From Acidiferrobacteraceae bacterium (GTDB taxonomy: Bacteria; Pseudomonadota; Gammaproteobacteria; Arenicellales; UBA868), in NCBI GenBank assembly GCA_002721105.1, contig PBJL01000008.1, positions 28,713 through 92,712 of the forward strand: DNA of 64,000 nt. Direction: 5' to 3'. A program made the translations under genes and the position numbers. This document shows positions 55,556-63,569 of the stretch, piece after piece; positions within the stretch are counted from its first letter, which is position 1; each line of letters opens with the position of its first letter. The notes beneath the pieces were generated by a model, which did not search any database, was not told the DNA's origin, and saw only the letters and a list, made by a program, of their open reading frames with translations.

Positions 55556-56650
55556 ATGAATGTTATGGGCAGCACTCATATGGCATCCGACGACATTGAC
55601 TCACTAAACACCACCGCAGAAACTAACCGATCCGCTGTGATCAAGCAGTGGTCGTTGTATCTCATAAAAAGACTTGGCATATTGTTGATAGTTTTAATAT
55701 CGGTGTCGATATTGACTTTTAGTGTGACACGATTTGCGGGAACTCCCTTATATGCTGCTGTTGGAGTGTATAGCACGGATGAGATGATTGCTGAACGTAA
55801 AGAAAAGATGGGTCTCAACAAGCCACTTTGGGAGCAATATGCTACTTATTTGAGTGGTTTAGCTAGGGGAAATTTAGGCTCATCTCGTCGTACTTTTGCA
55901 CCGGTACGCGATGAGATTGCAGATAGACTTCCGGCAACTGCGGAACTGGTCATTTTTGCGGTTGGTTTATCGATACTTTGGGCGGTTCCCGTCGGCGCCC
56001 TGGCTGCTTTTAGGCCGAAGGGGTGGGCAGATCGAATAGGCAGCAGCTTAGGCCAGATAGGCGTGTCTGTACCTAGTTTTTGGCTAGGTCTTTTATTCAT
56101 TTATTTGCTTTACTATGTTCTAGCACTTTTGCCAGCGCCATTTGGTCGTTTAGGTGGTGCCGACCCTCCTGACTCAGTAACAGGATTCTATACAGTGGAT
56201 GCTTTATTAGCAGGGGATCTTGCTTTATTCGGAGAAGCCGTAAGATATCTCTTGATGCCCGCGCTAACTCTTTCGTTTACTAGCAGTCCACCAATTTTTT
56301 CGGTAACGCGGAGCGCGGTTTCTACTGTTCTTGGCAGTCAGTTTGTTGAAGCCGCTCGTAGTTACGGCATTCCTAGTCGTGCGCTCAAGTTTCGTCATGT
56401 TGCTCCCAATGCAGCTCCACCTGTGATTAATATTGTGGCCATGACATTTGGATATCTAATTGGTGGTGCCGTATTGGTAGAGGTTGTTTTTTCTTGGCCC
56501 GGAATTGGAACTTATGCAGTTCAAGCTATGGATTTTTCTGATTATGATCCGGTTCTCGGCGTTGTGTTGCTGTCAGCGACAATTTATGTCGTAGTTTACT
56601 TTCTTGCTGACCTTATCCAATTTTTATTGGACCCTAGGTTACGAGAATGA
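55556..56650 (+). CDS. Peptide-type ABC permease (DppB-like)
   Basis: 364 aa. N-terminal helix LGILLIVLISVSILTFSVTRFAG, GLNKPLWEQYATYLSGLARGNLGSSRRTFAPV (typical of DppB) and EAA loop EAARSYGIPSRALKFRHVAPNAAPP. Six transmembrane helices expected. About 30 extra residues at the N-terminus; an in-frame ATG at 55565 is an alternative start. ATGA overlap with the next gene. Confidence 0.92.
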   Translation: MNVMGSTHMASDDIDSLNTTAETNRSAVIKQWSLYLIKRLGILLIVLISVSILTFSVTRFAGTPLYAAVGVYSTDEMIAERKEKMGLNKPLWEQYATYLSGLARGNLGSSRRTFAPVRDEIADRLPATAELVIFAVGLSILWAVPVGALAAFRPKGWADRIGSSLGQIGVSVPSFWLGLLFIYLLYYVLALLPAPFGRLGGADPPDSVTGFYTVDALLAGDLALFGEAVRYLLMPALTLSFTSSPPIFSVTRSAVSTVLGSQFVEAARSYGIPSRALKFRHVAPNAAPPVINIVAMTFGYLIGGAVLVEVVFSWPGIGTYAVQAMDFSDYDPVLGVVLLSATIYVVVYFLADLIQFLLDPRLRE

Positions 56651-57513
56651 TTTCAAAGTTTATCGATACTCAGTCAAATCTACTTAGTAGTAGATATTGG
56701 CGCTTCATTGGACGACAGTTAAGAAGGCCGCCAGTTTTGGTTTTGGTGGGTATGTTGATTTTGGCTATTATTGGGCCTTGGTTTGCACCATATGATCCAC
56801 TTGAACCTCAACCAATGAACACTTTAGCAGCGCCATCATGGGATCATTGGTTTGGTACGGATGATTATGGTTTTGATGTGTTTTCCAGAGTTATACATGC
56901 GACACGGATAGATTTTAGTTTGGCATTACTGGGTGTGCTTATTGGCGGCGGCATTGGATCTTTATTAGGAGCAATTGCAGCATATCGGGGTGGAATTACA
57001 GATTCAATACTGCTTAGATTTGTTGAGGTTATACAATCTTTCCCGGTGTTATTATTTGCTTTAGCTTTATTTGCGGCGATTGGAGGTGGCGCTAGAAACA
57101 TGGTCTTGGCGATCGCAATTGTTAATATTCCGATGTATCTCCGCATCATTAGAAGTTCACTATTGCCGCTCCGGACCGCTGAATTCATTGATGCTGCTCG
57201 TTGTGCAGGACTGAGCGGTTGGAATATTGTATTAAAGCATTTCATCCCTAATGCTAAAGGGCAGATATTCTCATTATTTGTTCTCACTTGTGCATATGCC
57301 ATCCAAATTATTGCTGGCCTCAGTTTTATCGGTCTTGGTGTTGAGCCCCCCCATCCAGAATGGGGCTCTATGATTAACTCGGGTGCCGGCTATATCATGC
57401 TCGGTGTATGGTGGCCTTCGATATTTCCGGGTCTTGCTATTGTCCTATCTGTCTATGCAGTTAATGGGCTAAGTCGAAAACAGATGACGGGACAAATTCG
57501 GAGCTCAATTTGA
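56647..57513 (+). CDS. Peptide-type ABC permease (DppC-like)
   Basis: 288 aa. HWFGTDDYGFDVFSRVIHATRIDFSLAL is the DppC N-terminal signature; EAA loop DAARCAGLSGWNIVLKHFIPNAKGQ; GLSFIGLGVEPPHPEWGSMI near the end. Partner of the preceding permease. Stop overlaps the TTG start of the next ATPase (TTGA). Confidence 0.93.
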   Translation: MISKFIDTQSNLLSSRYWRFIGRQLRRPPVLVLVGMLILAIIGPWFAPYDPLEPQPMNTLAAPSWDHWFGTDDYGFDVFSRVIHATRIDFSLALLGVLIGGGIGSLLGAIAAYRGGITDSILLRFVEVIQSFPVLLFALALFAAIGGGARNMVLAIAIVNIPMYLRIIRSSLLPLRTAEFIDAARCAGLSGWNIVLKHFIPNAKGQIFSLFVLTCAYAIQIIAGLSFIGLGVEPPHPEWGSMINSGAGYIMLGVWWPSIFPGLAIVLSVYAVNGLSRKQMTGQIRSSI

Positions 57514-58466
57514 ATAAGCTACTAGAACTCAAGGGACTAGAAGTCGAAATTAGTACAGGTGATGGTGAGAGTATATTTCCATTGCAAGGTATTGATTTTG
57601 TGGTAGGCGAGAATGAGGCTGTTGGTTTAGTTGGGGAAAGTGGTTCGGGTAAATCGATGACCCTACGCGCCATTCTGCGCTTACTTCCTAGAGGCAGTCA
57701 GCGTACTCGTGGTGAGATAATATTGAGTGGTAATCGTTTAGATAATTCTGAAGATGACATTTTTGAAACTGTAAGAGGTCGTGAGATCAGTATGATTTTT
57801 CAGGATCCTGTATCTGCTCTTAGTCCATTAATGTCAATCGGTGATCAAATTTCCGATGTCTATAGATATAACATGGGATCCACCAAAACAGAGGGTTGGG
57901 AACGAGCTGTGAATTTACTTAAAGCCTTAAGCATTGTGGGTCCTGAGAAGGTAGCACGACGTTTCCCACATCAGATGAGTGGTGGTATGGCGCAGCGGAT
58001 CAACATTGCAATGGCTCTTGTTTGTGAGCCAAAACTGCTTCTAGCAGACGAACCTACCACTGGCTTAGATGTAACCACACAGATGCAGGTTCTTGAGCTG
58101 TTAAGTGAACAAATGCATCAAAGAGAGGCATCTTTGCTTTTTGTCTCACATGATCTAAGGGTCATTGGAAAAATCTGCGAAAAGGTTGGTGTAATGTATG
58201 GAGGACTTCTTATGGAATTTGGAACCACTGAGGAAATATTTGAATCTCCCAAGCATCCTTATACGGAACGTCTTTTAGAATGCGCAAGAATTGGTGAGGA
58301 TTCTGAACCAAAATCCATACCTGGATCTGTGCCTAAGCTTAATCAAATTCACAGCCTATGTCCTTTTCGAAATAGATGTCACCGAAAAATGTCGGTTTGT
58401 GACAAGGAAATGCCACCGCAATCTCGTTTAAATGATAATCACCTTAGTCGTTGTCATCTTAATTAA
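57510..58466 (+). CDS. Peptide-type ABC ATPase (DppD-like)
   Basis: 318 aa. GESGSGKSMT Walker A, QDPVSALSPLMSIG Q-loop, HQMSGGMAQRINIAMAL signature, LLLADEPTTGLDVT Walker B, VSHDL H-loop, then the Opp/Dpp C-terminal domain with spaced cysteines (SLCPFRNRCH, SVCDK, RCHLN). TTG start overlaps the previous stop (TTGA). Together with the next gene it forms the ATPase heterodimer. Confidence 0.93.
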   Translation: MNKLLELKGLEVEISTGDGESIFPLQGIDFVVGENEAVGLVGESGSGKSMTLRAILRLLPRGSQRTRGEIILSGNRLDNSEDDIFETVRGREISMIFQDPVSALSPLMSIGDQISDVYRYNMGSTKTEGWERAVNLLKALSIVGPEKVARRFPHQMSGGMAQRINIAMALVCEPKLLLADEPTTGLDVTTQMQVLELLSEQMHQREASLLFVSHDLRVIGKICEKVGVMYGGLLMEFGTTEEIFESPKHPYTERLLECARIGEDSEPKSIPGSVPKLNQIHSLCPFRNRCHRKMSVCDKEMPPQSRLNDNHLSRCHLN

Positions 58467-58480
58467 AATGCCCCATTTTT

Positions 58481-59281
58481 ATGATTGATTCCTCAAATAC
58501 ACTCTTCGAAGTAAAAAATCTTACAAAAATTTTCAAGACACGAACTGCGCTTGGACAAACAGAAACAGTGCATGCCCTGAATGGAGTCTCTTTTCGCGTT
58601 CCTGCAGGTAAGACATTGGGGATAGTTGGCGAAAGTGGGAGCGGTAAATCCACTATAGGTCGGTGTGTTCTCGGTTTAACGGAATCAACTTCAGGTGATA
58701 TCATGCTTGATGGCGTTCATATAGATCAAAAGAATAGATCACGTGGACGACAGTTTCGTAAGGATATTCAAATAGTGTTTCAAAACCCACAGAGATCTTT
58801 TAGCCCTTTGTTTAGTATCCGTAATTCAGTCAGTGAGACACTTAATCTCCGTCCAGATTGGTCGCGGGAACAGCGACATACACGAGTAGAAACAGTTTTA
58901 GATGCTGTAAAAATAGGTGAGGAGATGCGCAATCGAAAACCTGAGGAGCTTAGCGGGGGTCAATTGCAAAGAGTAGCGGTTGCACGAGCAATTGCTCCAG
59001 AGCCTAAGCTCATTTTTCTTGATGAACCTACATCTTCACTTGATTTATCCGTTAGAGGTGAGATCCTCCGTCTTTTAAATGAACTTCAAAAAACTCTCAG
59101 GATAGCCTATGTATTTGTATCTCATGATTTAGAAGTTGTTAGAGCAGTTGCTGATGATATTTTGGTTATGCAGCATGGAAAGATTGTAGAGCAAGGACCA
59201 GCTGGTGACCTATTTCGAAATCCCCAGCATCGCTATACAAAAAAGTTGTTAGCTGCCAGTAATTGGCAGAAAATTAATTAA
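58481..59281 (+). CDS. Peptide-type ABC ATPase (DppF-like), short form
   Basis: 266 aa. GESGSGKSTIGRCVLGL Walker A, FQNPQRSFSPLFSI Q-loop, LSGGQLQRVAVARAI signature, FLDEPTSSLDLSVRGEIL, VSHDL. It stops after HRYTKKLLAAS, so the C-terminal cysteine-rich Opp/Dpp segment of F-type partners is missing. This is common in nickel/dipeptide short forms. Last gene of the transporter; a short hairpin (59287-59310) follows. Confidence 0.92.
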   Translation: MIDSSNTLFEVKNLTKIFKTRTALGQTETVHALNGVSFRVPAGKTLGIVGESGSGKSTIGRCVLGLTESTSGDIMLDGVHIDQKNRSRGRQFRKDIQIVFQNPQRSFSPLFSIRNSVSETLNLRPDWSREQRHTRVETVLDAVKIGEEMRNRKPEELSGGQLQRVAVARAIAPEPKLIFLDEPTSSLDLSVRGEILRLLNELQKTLRIAYVFVSHDLEVVRAVADDILVMQHGKIVEQGPAGDLFRNPQHRYTKKLLAASNWQKIN

Positions 59282-59286
59282 GTTTA

Positions 59287-59310
59287 ACGTGCGCGCATTC
59301 AACGCGACGT
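59287..59310 (+). other. GC-rich hairpin after the transporter operon
   Basis: Eight base pairs (ACGT/ACGT and CGCG/CGCG around a 1-base bulge) with a 7-base loop, without a clear U-tract. Possible end-of-operon structure. Confidence 0.3.
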
Positions 59311-59386
59311 AGAAAGAAATTGATTTAATTCACTAGCAGCAGGGTGTTTATTTTTAGCACTCATGACTCTAAAAAAGGAATTTAAT

Positions 59387-59761
59387 ATGAAACAGCCAAA
59401 AATCGGAAGCTGTCATTGTGGTGCCGTTAAATTTGAAATAAGGTTAGAGCAAGAGTTAGAGAATCCGCGCCGTTGCAATTGTTCGATATGTAGTCGTAAA
59501 GGGGCAATAATGGCTGATATCGATGAAAGTGATTTTCAAATTCTTGAGGGCGAAGAGTATTTATCGCTCTATCAATGGAATACCAATATAGCTAAGCATT
59601 GGTTTTGTCGAATTTGTGGGATATATACTCATAACCAGAAAAGAAGTAGTCCACCTGGATATGCATTCAATGTAGCATGTATCGATGATTTAGACCCATT
59701 TTCTCTTGATGAAATACCAGTTGCTAATGGCGCACGTTTAAGTTTGGTTGAACATCAATAA
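59387..59761 (+). CDS. GFA/CENP-V-type zinc protein (glutathione-dependent formaldehyde-activating enzyme family)
   Basis: 124 aa. Zinc cysteines GSCHCGAVKFE, RRCNCSICSRKG and WFCRICG with THNQ, the Pfam GFA pattern. ATG 59387 has AGGAA six bases upstream; the longer frame from 59363 is disfavoured. The family binds zinc and sometimes S-hydroxymethylglutathione; most members have unknown function. Alone between the transporter and BKACE. Confidence 0.9.
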   Translation: MKQPKIGSCHCGAVKFEIRLEQELENPRRCNCSICSRKGAIMADIDESDFQILEGEEYLSLYQWNTNIAKHWFCRICGIYTHNQKRSSPPGYAFNVACIDDLDPFSLDEIPVANGARLSLVEHQ

Positions 59762-59832
59762 AACTAATTATTATATTCAACGGACGATTTAGTAACGCCG
59801 CCTTAAAGTATTCAAGACTGAATTTATTTGTT

Positions 59833-60660
59833 TTACACCGGTAATGATAAAAGTTCTCTAGCCTCCTTCGGATTGGCTGGATGCCGATTATATTGTTGAC
59901 ACAAATCTGATACGCGGCTTACCAGTTCGGCGTTGCTTGCAGCTAAGCGTGATTTATCATATCGTATATTATCCTCCAATCCAGTGCGGCAATGCCCCCC
60001 CATTTCTAATGCCCAGTGATTTAAATCTAGTTGACTGCGTCCAACTCCAGCAGCCGTCCATGTAGCATCAGGGAAAAGGCGATTTAATTCATCGACCTCA
60101 AATTCAAGAATTCTTTTTATGGGAGGTAACGCATTAGGGACACCAAACACGAATTGGACGTGAAGTGGTTTGGTTAGCATCTCTCTCTTTACAAGATTTG
60201 CTGCGTTATAAAGCATAGCGAGATCGAAGATTTCAATTTCGGGTTTAACATTGTAATCAAGCATCTTTTGTGCGAGTTCGCTAATCAGATCAGGATGATT
60301 ATCATATATCGCATTTGGAAAATTAACCGATCCTGTTGCTAGTGATGCCATGTCAGGTGCAAGATGAAGCATAGATCCTCGCTCCGATGCTGCGCGTCCT
60401 CTTCCACCAGTAGAAAATTGAATTATCATTTCAGGACAGTGTTGTCGGACGCCTTCAAGTATTTTCGCGAATCGATCAACGTCAGAAGAAGGATTTTCTT
60501 CATCATCTCGAACATGCACATGTACTAGAGAGGCGCCTGCTTCAAATGCTTCATGAGTAGATTCTATCTGTTTTGTGGGAGTCACTGGCACAGCAGGATT
60601 ATCTTTTGTTCTGGGTACCGCTCCTGTGATTGCAACTGTGATAATGCAAGGTGTACTCAT
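59833..60660 (-). CDS. BKACE-family beta-keto acid cleavage enzyme (DUF849)
   Basis: 275 aa. ITVAITGAVPRTKDNPAVPVTPTKQI, ASLVHVHVRDDEENPSSD (zinc His47, His49), IIQFSTGGRG and GVGRSQLDLNHWALEMGGHCRTGLEDN, all BKACE marks. Cleaves a beta-keto acid with acetyl-CoA into acetoacetate plus a CoA ester (first described with 3-keto-5-aminohexanoate; dehydrocarnitine and others also). ATG 60660 chosen with AGG upstream; longer frame to 60723 rejected. Divergent from a beta-hydroxy acid dehydrogenase gene, which can make its substrate. Confidence 0.93.
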   Translation of the reverse strand: MSTPCIITVAITGAVPRTKDNPAVPVTPTKQIESTHEAFEAGASLVHVHVRDDEENPSSDVDRFAKILEGVRQHCPEMIIQFSTGGRGRAASERGSMLHLAPDMASLATGSVNFPNAIYDNHPDLISELAQKMLDYNVKPEIEIFDLAMLYNAANLVKREMLTKPLHVQFVFGVPNALPPIKRILEFEVDELNRLFPDATWTAAGVGRSQLDLNHWALEMGGHCRTGLEDNIRYDKSRLAASNAELVSRVSDLCQQYNRHPANPKEARELLSLPV

Positions 60661-60751
60661 TTTGTTTGCCTTATTGTTTTTTGTCATAATGATGCATAGT
60701 CTAGCGGATTTACTTAGAAACATCGTACTATCTACCCATATAGGTGAAAAA

Positions 60752-61717
60752 ATGCCAAAGATGGAAGCAAATTTAGATCATAAACACGTAGGAATTGTCG
60801 GTGCGGGTAGCATTGGGTTGGCGTGGGCAGTGGTTTTTTCGACAGCTGGGTTTGCTGTGAAACTTTATGATCCTGATAGAAATCGACTAAAAAAATCGAA
60901 ACAAGAATTTTCGAATCGTATTATTGAATTAAAGAAATATGGACTTATCAATAGGGATTTAGATAGTGTATTGAATTTGTTATCTCTAGAAGATGATCTA
61001 GAGCGGACTGTAGAAGGTGTCGTGCATGTTCAAGAATGTATACCTGAGATAAAAGAAGAAAAGAAAAAATTATTTTCTCAAGTGTCTGAGTTAATACCAG
61101 AATTTGTTACGATAGGGAGCTCAACATCATTTCTTCCCATATCCAGTTTTGCATCATTTGTCAAAAATCCAGAACGATGTTTAGTCATCCATCCAGGAAA
61201 TCCTCCATACCTGCTTCGTATTGCGGAAATTATTCCAGCACCATTTACGTCGCAAGTTGCTATTGAGGCGTCAGTGAAATTGATGGAATCCATCGATATA
61301 ATTCCTGTTGTTTTAAAAAAAGAGATCAAAGGTTTTGTATTTAATCGTCTGCAGGGAGCATTATTGAATGAGGCTTATTCTTTAATTAAGGACGGAATAA
61401 TTTCTTCCGAGGAGATAGATTTAATCATTAAAGATGGACTTGGACTTAGGTGGTCTATAGTCGGTCCTTTTGAAACTGTAGATTTAAACACCAGGGGTGG
61501 AATAAGAAAACACGCGGAGAGAATGGGGCCTATGTATCAGCAGATTGGAGCAGAGCGTGGCACTTCCACGGCATGGGATGAAGAAACGATTGCTTCGGTC
61601 GAAAATGAACGCCGCGCCATGTTACCGCTAAGTATGTGGGAAGATAGGGTGCTATGGCGTGATCGCGCTATTATGTTAATCTTGTCCGCGAGAAAAAAAA
61701 TCAGAAAAGATAGGTAG
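60752..61717 (+). CDS. 3-hydroxyacyl-CoA dehydrogenase-family, lambda-crystallin/L-gulonate 3-dehydrogenase-like
   Basis: 321 aa. NAD motif GIVGAGSIGLAWA, VHVQECIPE, SSTSFLP, VIHPGNPPYLLRIAEIIP, KEIKGFVFNRLQ and GLGLRWSIVGPFETVDLN, matching lambda-crystallin (CRYL1) and carnitine dehydrogenase relatives. Oxidises a beta-hydroxy acid to a beta-keto acid with NAD. ATG 60752 has AGGTG upstream; the frame extending to 60575 overlaps the opposite gene. Its product fits the BKACE encoded divergently, 91 bases away. Carnitine is one possible substrate; a beta-hydroxy amino acid relative is another. Confidence 0.9.
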   Translation: MPKMEANLDHKHVGIVGAGSIGLAWAVVFSTAGFAVKLYDPDRNRLKKSKQEFSNRIIELKKYGLINRDLDSVLNLLSLEDDLERTVEGVVHVQECIPEIKEEKKKLFSQVSELIPEFVTIGSSTSFLPISSFASFVKNPERCLVIHPGNPPYLLRIAEIIPAPFTSQVAIEASVKLMESIDIIPVVLKKEIKGFVFNRLQGALLNEAYSLIKDGIISSEEIDLIIKDGLGLRWSIVGPFETVDLNTRGGIRKHAERMGPMYQQIGAERGTSTAWDEETIASVENERRAMLPLSMWEDRVLWRDRAIMLILSARKKIRKDR

Positions 61718-61844
61718 TTTTGCGACTTAAACCATGCAAAAAGGCTAACATTAGCTTTCAACGCTGGATGTTAACTGAAGGTAACTAGTGGTATCATGGA
61801 GCATACTAGCAACGCACTACTTACAATTATAGGTGGAGATATCA

Positions 61845-63074
61845 ATGAGAGTTTTTCAAGACGAAATCTACAATAGTCGACAGGCAGAGCTTAGTCGCCG
61901 AATGCAAGCTCACGGTGTTGACTTGTTTTTCTGTCCGCCATCAGCTGATCTGGAGTATTTAACGGGATCACAGCGCAGAAAGCCCACTTTTGGGAATATT
62001 GCTTACGCTCATGGTTGGGTATGCGGGGCATTTTTTCGGCCAAATAAAGATCCGATTTTTGTACTTCCAAGGATGGTAGCTGAGTTCGATATGCCACATG
62101 GTGCGACGGGAGAAAAAATAATTATTAGCGAAACGGACGATGGCAATGAAGTTTTTGAAAGTGTGCTTAAAGGATTTGGTCCACTTAAATCCGTGGCGGT
62201 CGAAGAAAGAACATGGGCCGATACAACACTTCGGATAGCGAACTATACGAGAGCCAAAGTTCAGAATGGGAGTTTTCTTACCAATCCGATGCGAAGGGTA
62301 AAATCATCTGAAGAGATAGCGCTTCTAAAAGATGCCTGTCGGCTAGCAGATGTTTCTATGGGAAAAATAACAAGCTCAGTTTCTGATGGCATTAAGGAAA
62401 GAGAACTCTCAGAAGAGCTAGATCATCTATTACATTTGGAAGGTTCAAGAGGGGTGTCTTTTGATACCGCGGTTTGGGCTATGGGTCCATCGACTGACAG
62501 GGATGCGAATGATCGAGAGACGAGTTCGGTCATCGCTGGTGGTAGCTCATTGCTTTTTGATTTTGGGGCCATAATGAATGGCTATTGTTCCGATTTTGGC
62601 AGAACTCTTGCTGTAGGGGACTCCGATTCAGAGTTGGCTGAGGTTTATGATATTGTCATTGAAGCTGCGGCAGCTGGTTTAGCAGCTGTAAAGCCTGGAG
62701 TTTTGGCCAGCGATGTTGATCGAGCCACAAGAAAGGTAATTGAAGATGCGGGGTACGGTGATAAATTTCGACATCGCACAGGGCATTCTATAGGTTTAGA
62801 TGTCCACGAATATCCATTTATATCTGAGGAAGATCAAACGCCATTAGAAACAGGGATGACTTTCACAATCGAACCGTCGATTTTTTGGCCCGGTCGAGTT
62901 GGCGCTCGAATAGAAGATATCATTGTTGTGACTGAAAATGGGGGAGAGAAGTTGAATGAGTATTCAGAGGCTTTTGTCACCGTAGACAGTGCCTCTAGCA
63001 CGCTAGATTCGGGTGTTGGCGGTTGCGCTCATCATGACCATGAGCCGTCCGGTTGCATGCATCAGGATGACTAG
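61845..63074 (+). CDS. M24-family metallopeptidase (Xaa-Pro peptidase/creatinase-like) with metal-rich tail
   Basis: 409 aa. Creatinase N-domain, then the M24 pita-bread fold: LLFDFGAI and YCSDFGRT (Asp ligands), RTGHSIGLDVHE (His), FTIEPSI (Glu) and ARIEDI (Glu). Cleaves Xaa-Pro or a creatine-like amide. The C-terminal end, GGCAHHDHEPSGCMHQDD, is Cys/His-rich and could bind a metal. ATG 61845 preferred: GGTGGAG is just upstream. Coupled with the following SnoaL gene. Confidence 0.9.
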   Translation: MRVFQDEIYNSRQAELSRRMQAHGVDLFFCPPSADLEYLTGSQRRKPTFGNIAYAHGWVCGAFFRPNKDPIFVLPRMVAEFDMPHGATGEKIIISETDDGNEVFESVLKGFGPLKSVAVEERTWADTTLRIANYTRAKVQNGSFLTNPMRRVKSSEEIALLKDACRLADVSMGKITSSVSDGIKERELSEELDHLLHLEGSRGVSFDTAVWAMGPSTDRDANDRETSSVIAGGSSLLFDFGAIMNGYCSDFGRTLAVGDSDSELAEVYDIVIEAAAAGLAAVKPGVLASDVDRATRKVIEDAGYGDKFRHRTGHSIGLDVHEYPFISEEDQTPLETGMTFTIEPSIFWPGRVGARIEDIIVVTENGGEKLNEYSEAFVTVDSASSTLDSGVGGCAHHDHEPSGCMHQDD

Positions 63075-63078
63075 CGCG

Positions 63079-63459
63079 ATGTCGCCAGAAGAAATACTTG
63101 ATCTGGCTCATGAGCTACGCCGTGCTTTTCAAGATCGAGATATCAATGCGATAAGAAACATTTATGCCGATGATGTGATCGTTTGGCATAACTACGATCA
63201 AATTGAGCGCAATCGTGAACAAAGTCTTCAGTCAGCTGAATGGGTAGTTGCAGAAATGGCAGAATTCTCAATCGATGAATGCCAGATTTTCCCTGTGAGT
63301 AACGGATTTATTCAGCAGTGTGTTTTTCGGGGCGTATATAAATCAACAGGGGGGAAAATGGAAACACACGCAATGATTCGTGTTTATTGTAATGACGGGA
63401 AAGTTTCTCGAGTCGAGGATTACTCAGATCCCGCGCAAGGAGCTGTTCCCGATATATAA
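63079..63459 (+). CDS. SnoaL-like (NTF2-fold) protein
   Basis: 126 aa. ILDLAHELRRAFQDRDINAIRNIYADDVIVWHNYDQ with a SnoaL-type WxN and later VYKSTGGKMETHAMIRVYCNDGKVSRVEDYSDP. Small ligand-binding or isomerase-like fold. ATG 63079 or 63067 possible; the latter overlaps the peptidase stop. Its partner in the M24 gene suggests a role in the same pathway. Confidence 0.78.
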   Translation: MSPEEILDLAHELRRAFQDRDINAIRNIYADDVIVWHNYDQIERNREQSLQSAEWVVAEMAEFSIDECQIFPVSNGFIQQCVFRGVYKSTGGKMETHAMIRVYCNDGKVSRVEDYSDPAQGAVPDI

Positions 63460-63569
63460 GATAAGGATTTTTCTCACCATTTTTTACCACACTTTCAAAG
63501 AATATCAATTTATGGCAATTGGGTGACTTTAAGGGCTAGCAGACAAATAAAATATTTTTTGAAATATAT

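Noticed and set aside
60575..60751. N-terminal extension of the lambda-crystallin-like dehydrogenase
   Set aside because: It overlaps the divergent BKACE gene on the opposite strand and has no dehydrogenase similarity; ATG 60752 has its own ribosome binding site.
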